The notes under the pieces are model-generated. The model saw only the letters and a program-made list of their open reading frames with translations. It did no database searches and was not told the origin of the DNA. The position numbers and the translations under genes are program-made. A stretch of DNA of 62,000 nt from Phoronis australis. Taxonomy: Eukaryota > Phoronida > Phoronidae. Positions 60,511 through 62,000 of this stretch are shown piece after piece (the first letter of the stretch is position 1; each line of letters begins with the position of its first letter). The stretch spans positions 30,330-92,329 of the forward strand of contig NMRA01000437.1 of assembly GCA_002633005.1 (NCBI GenBank), given 5' to 3'.

Positions 60511-60554
60511 ATCATAATTAGGTTCGTAGGAGAACATTGGTCCAGACAAGGGTA
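60511..60554 (-). CDS. Possible 44-bp upstream exon of the MAM-CUB gene
   Basis: Between aaccag and gtaagc the frame PLSGPMFSYEPNYD ends in phase 0, matching the start of 59991. No further upstream exon with a matching phase was identified. An alternative short exon (KVKIQGQ, before a gtgatc donor near 60664) competes with it. Confidence 0.28.
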
Positions 60555-60961
60555 CTGGTTAACTACTTGGAACAAAAATCAACTCCAAAACAAAACAGTG
60601 ATGAGATAAGAACTCACAGAAGCAAACACAACATGTCAATGAAGGTAAGCTAATCAAGATCACCTGTCCCTGAATTTTTACTTTGACTGCAATGAAGTCG
60701 ACATAAATTTCTCCTTTTCAGCGCTATTTGTTGTCTTCAATATCCTAAAAAGAAATTGCTTCTGCTTTTGGTCACTTTCTAGGTGTACAACTGAAATTAG
60801 ACTCACTTTATCATATCATGTACGACCTCAAGACAGGTGACACTTTTCTGTTAATTGCACCAAAATGGAAAAGACCTTACTACTCACTCGCAGTTTCTAA
60901 GGGTTTCAGGCTACTCAACTAAAAGTTGGTAACAGGTATGAGTTGTAATCATTGACAATAG

Positions 60962-61561
60962 ATTACCCAGATCGCTCAACGACTCAAAGATTACTCCTGG
61001 ACTGTTGCTGCTGTAAACGCAACTATGGGCCTCATCGGCGAACACAGGATCGCACAAAATGCTGCTTGCCTGCCAGTACAAGAACTCAGTGAGAGACCGA
61101 ATGTCACCATCGCTTTCAACAGGGAAGCTCGGGAATCACCTCCTGCAGTAGCCAAAGCATTGTGCCATCAGCAATGGCGTGATGTTGGTAGTATTAATGC
61201 CATCATTGTAGCAACAGATGGATCCTTTGATGGTGCATCTAAATGTGCGGGATGGGGCTACCAAATACTGTGTGCTTACAACGTCATTGCAGAAGGCAGT
61301 GGCTGCCAGCATGTATACACAAGTAGTACATGGATGGAGTTTGAAGCTATACAACGTGCCCTAACTAAGCTATCACACCTAGACCTGGAGAATCACACCA
61401 TTATCTTTGCCACCGATTCCATGGCAGTGTTGATGAAAGTTCAGTCTGGAAACCTCCCAGCCAACTGGGGTGTCCTCCGATCACACCATCCTCATCATAC
61501 AGTGATCTGGTCTTTCTTACCTAGCCACGCCGGTGTCTTGATTAATGAGCGTGCACATTGA
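60962..61561 (+). pseudogene. Retroelement RNase H fragment
   Basis: An open frame begins after a TAG at 60959-60961. IVATDGSFDGASKCAGWGY carries the first catalytic Asp, WMEFEAI the Glu, and FATDSMAV the second Asp of RNase H. SHAGVLINERAH matches the 'GH.Gi.gNerAD' end block, but His replaces the last Asp, and a stop follows at once. Remnant frames continue to ~61850 after a frameshift (AEFNDGSRLLEAGITYGH; then a C-x2-C-H-rich stretch). RNase H removes RNA from RNA-DNA hybrids during reverse transcription. This copy is dead. It most likely comes from a non-LTR element. No reverse transcriptase is visible nearby. Confidence 0.75.
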
Positions 61562-62000
61562 CTCACTGACTCATGTACCACCAATCAACCCCTCTGCTTA
61601 TACTCTGCTGATATCCCACCTGGCTGAGTTCAATGATGGTAGCCGACTTCTCGAAGCCGGTATTACTTATGGTCATGCTGCTAAAAGTCACAAGAGCCAT
61701 GCCTGAGTGTTGTCAAATCAGATGCTTACAAGCAACGTCAGCCTAGGAGTTCTGCGCCTTCTGTTGTCACGGTAATGGTCTGCGGAGGGAATTAACGCGC
61801 CAGCACATCTCCAATGATCCTAACCATGACAGGTATTACAGGTAACGATGATCATATTTCTACCAATGCCGCGGTCTAGGTCAGCCACGGAATAAAAGCA
61901 TTATAAGCCCACGGAAATGTGAATATCGTTTCTAAGTGACACTAACGTTTGATGTAAACAAAAGACAACGATGAAGAATCAAAATAATTGACATTTTATC
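61562..62000. other. Decayed 3' part of the retroelement and flank
   Basis: Short frames up to ~61850 continue the RNase H-bearing protein in shifting frames. Beyond that I see no feature to the window end. Confidence 0.4.

Overview
This is a window of animal nuclear DNA. It is A+T-rich, made mostly of introns and mobile DNA, with short exons that have GT/AG junctions. No species can be named from the sequence alone. A tyrosine-motif immunoglobulin receptor, a CUB-MAM receptor, and satellite-bearing and piggyBac-type elements suggest a marine invertebrate, perhaps a hemichordate, cephalochordate or echinoderm. That is inference.

Layout. Positions 1-10,000 are a repeat block. It holds the start of a LINE ORF1 on the minus strand (1-315), a two-unit satellite array (736-1430) with an inverted partner (8870-9960), and a non-autonomous element (about 1508-4700) built of ~150-bp tandem units in threes. 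A piggyBac-type transposon (2118-3773) has inserted into that element at a TTAA. Positions 9,961-15,723 hold dispersed repeats and a minisatellite but no gene I can support.

Positions 15,724-41,619 (+) carry the 3' part of an immunoglobulin-superfamily receptor gene. Its exons encode two Ig domains, short Thr/Ser/Pro stalk pieces, a transmembrane helix and a tail with one ITIM and one ITSM-like tyrosine motif. Every adjacent splice phase matches. The introns hold repeats, including a second copy of the element seen at 1508-4700.

Positions 48,469-59,847 (-), perhaps extending to ~60,554, carry a convergent second receptor gene: MAM domain, CUB domain, transmembrane helix, Cys cluster, and a Pro-rich tail with one PSAP and two PPxY motifs. 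Its CUB exons lack the usual cysteines. Positions 60,962-61,850 hold a decayed retroelement RNase H fragment.

The two receptors point tail to tail across about 6.8 kb. The first looks like an inhibitory, phosphatase-recruiting signalling receptor. The second looks like an adhesion receptor whose tail could recruit ESCRT (Tsg101) and Nedd4-type ubiquitin ligases. The N-terminal ends of both genes are not identified. The most unusual items are the ITIM/ITSM receptor, the PSAP/PPxY tail, the three-unit tandem element with a covarying terminal hairpin, and a ~1-kb inverted repeat carrying a hammerhead-like core.
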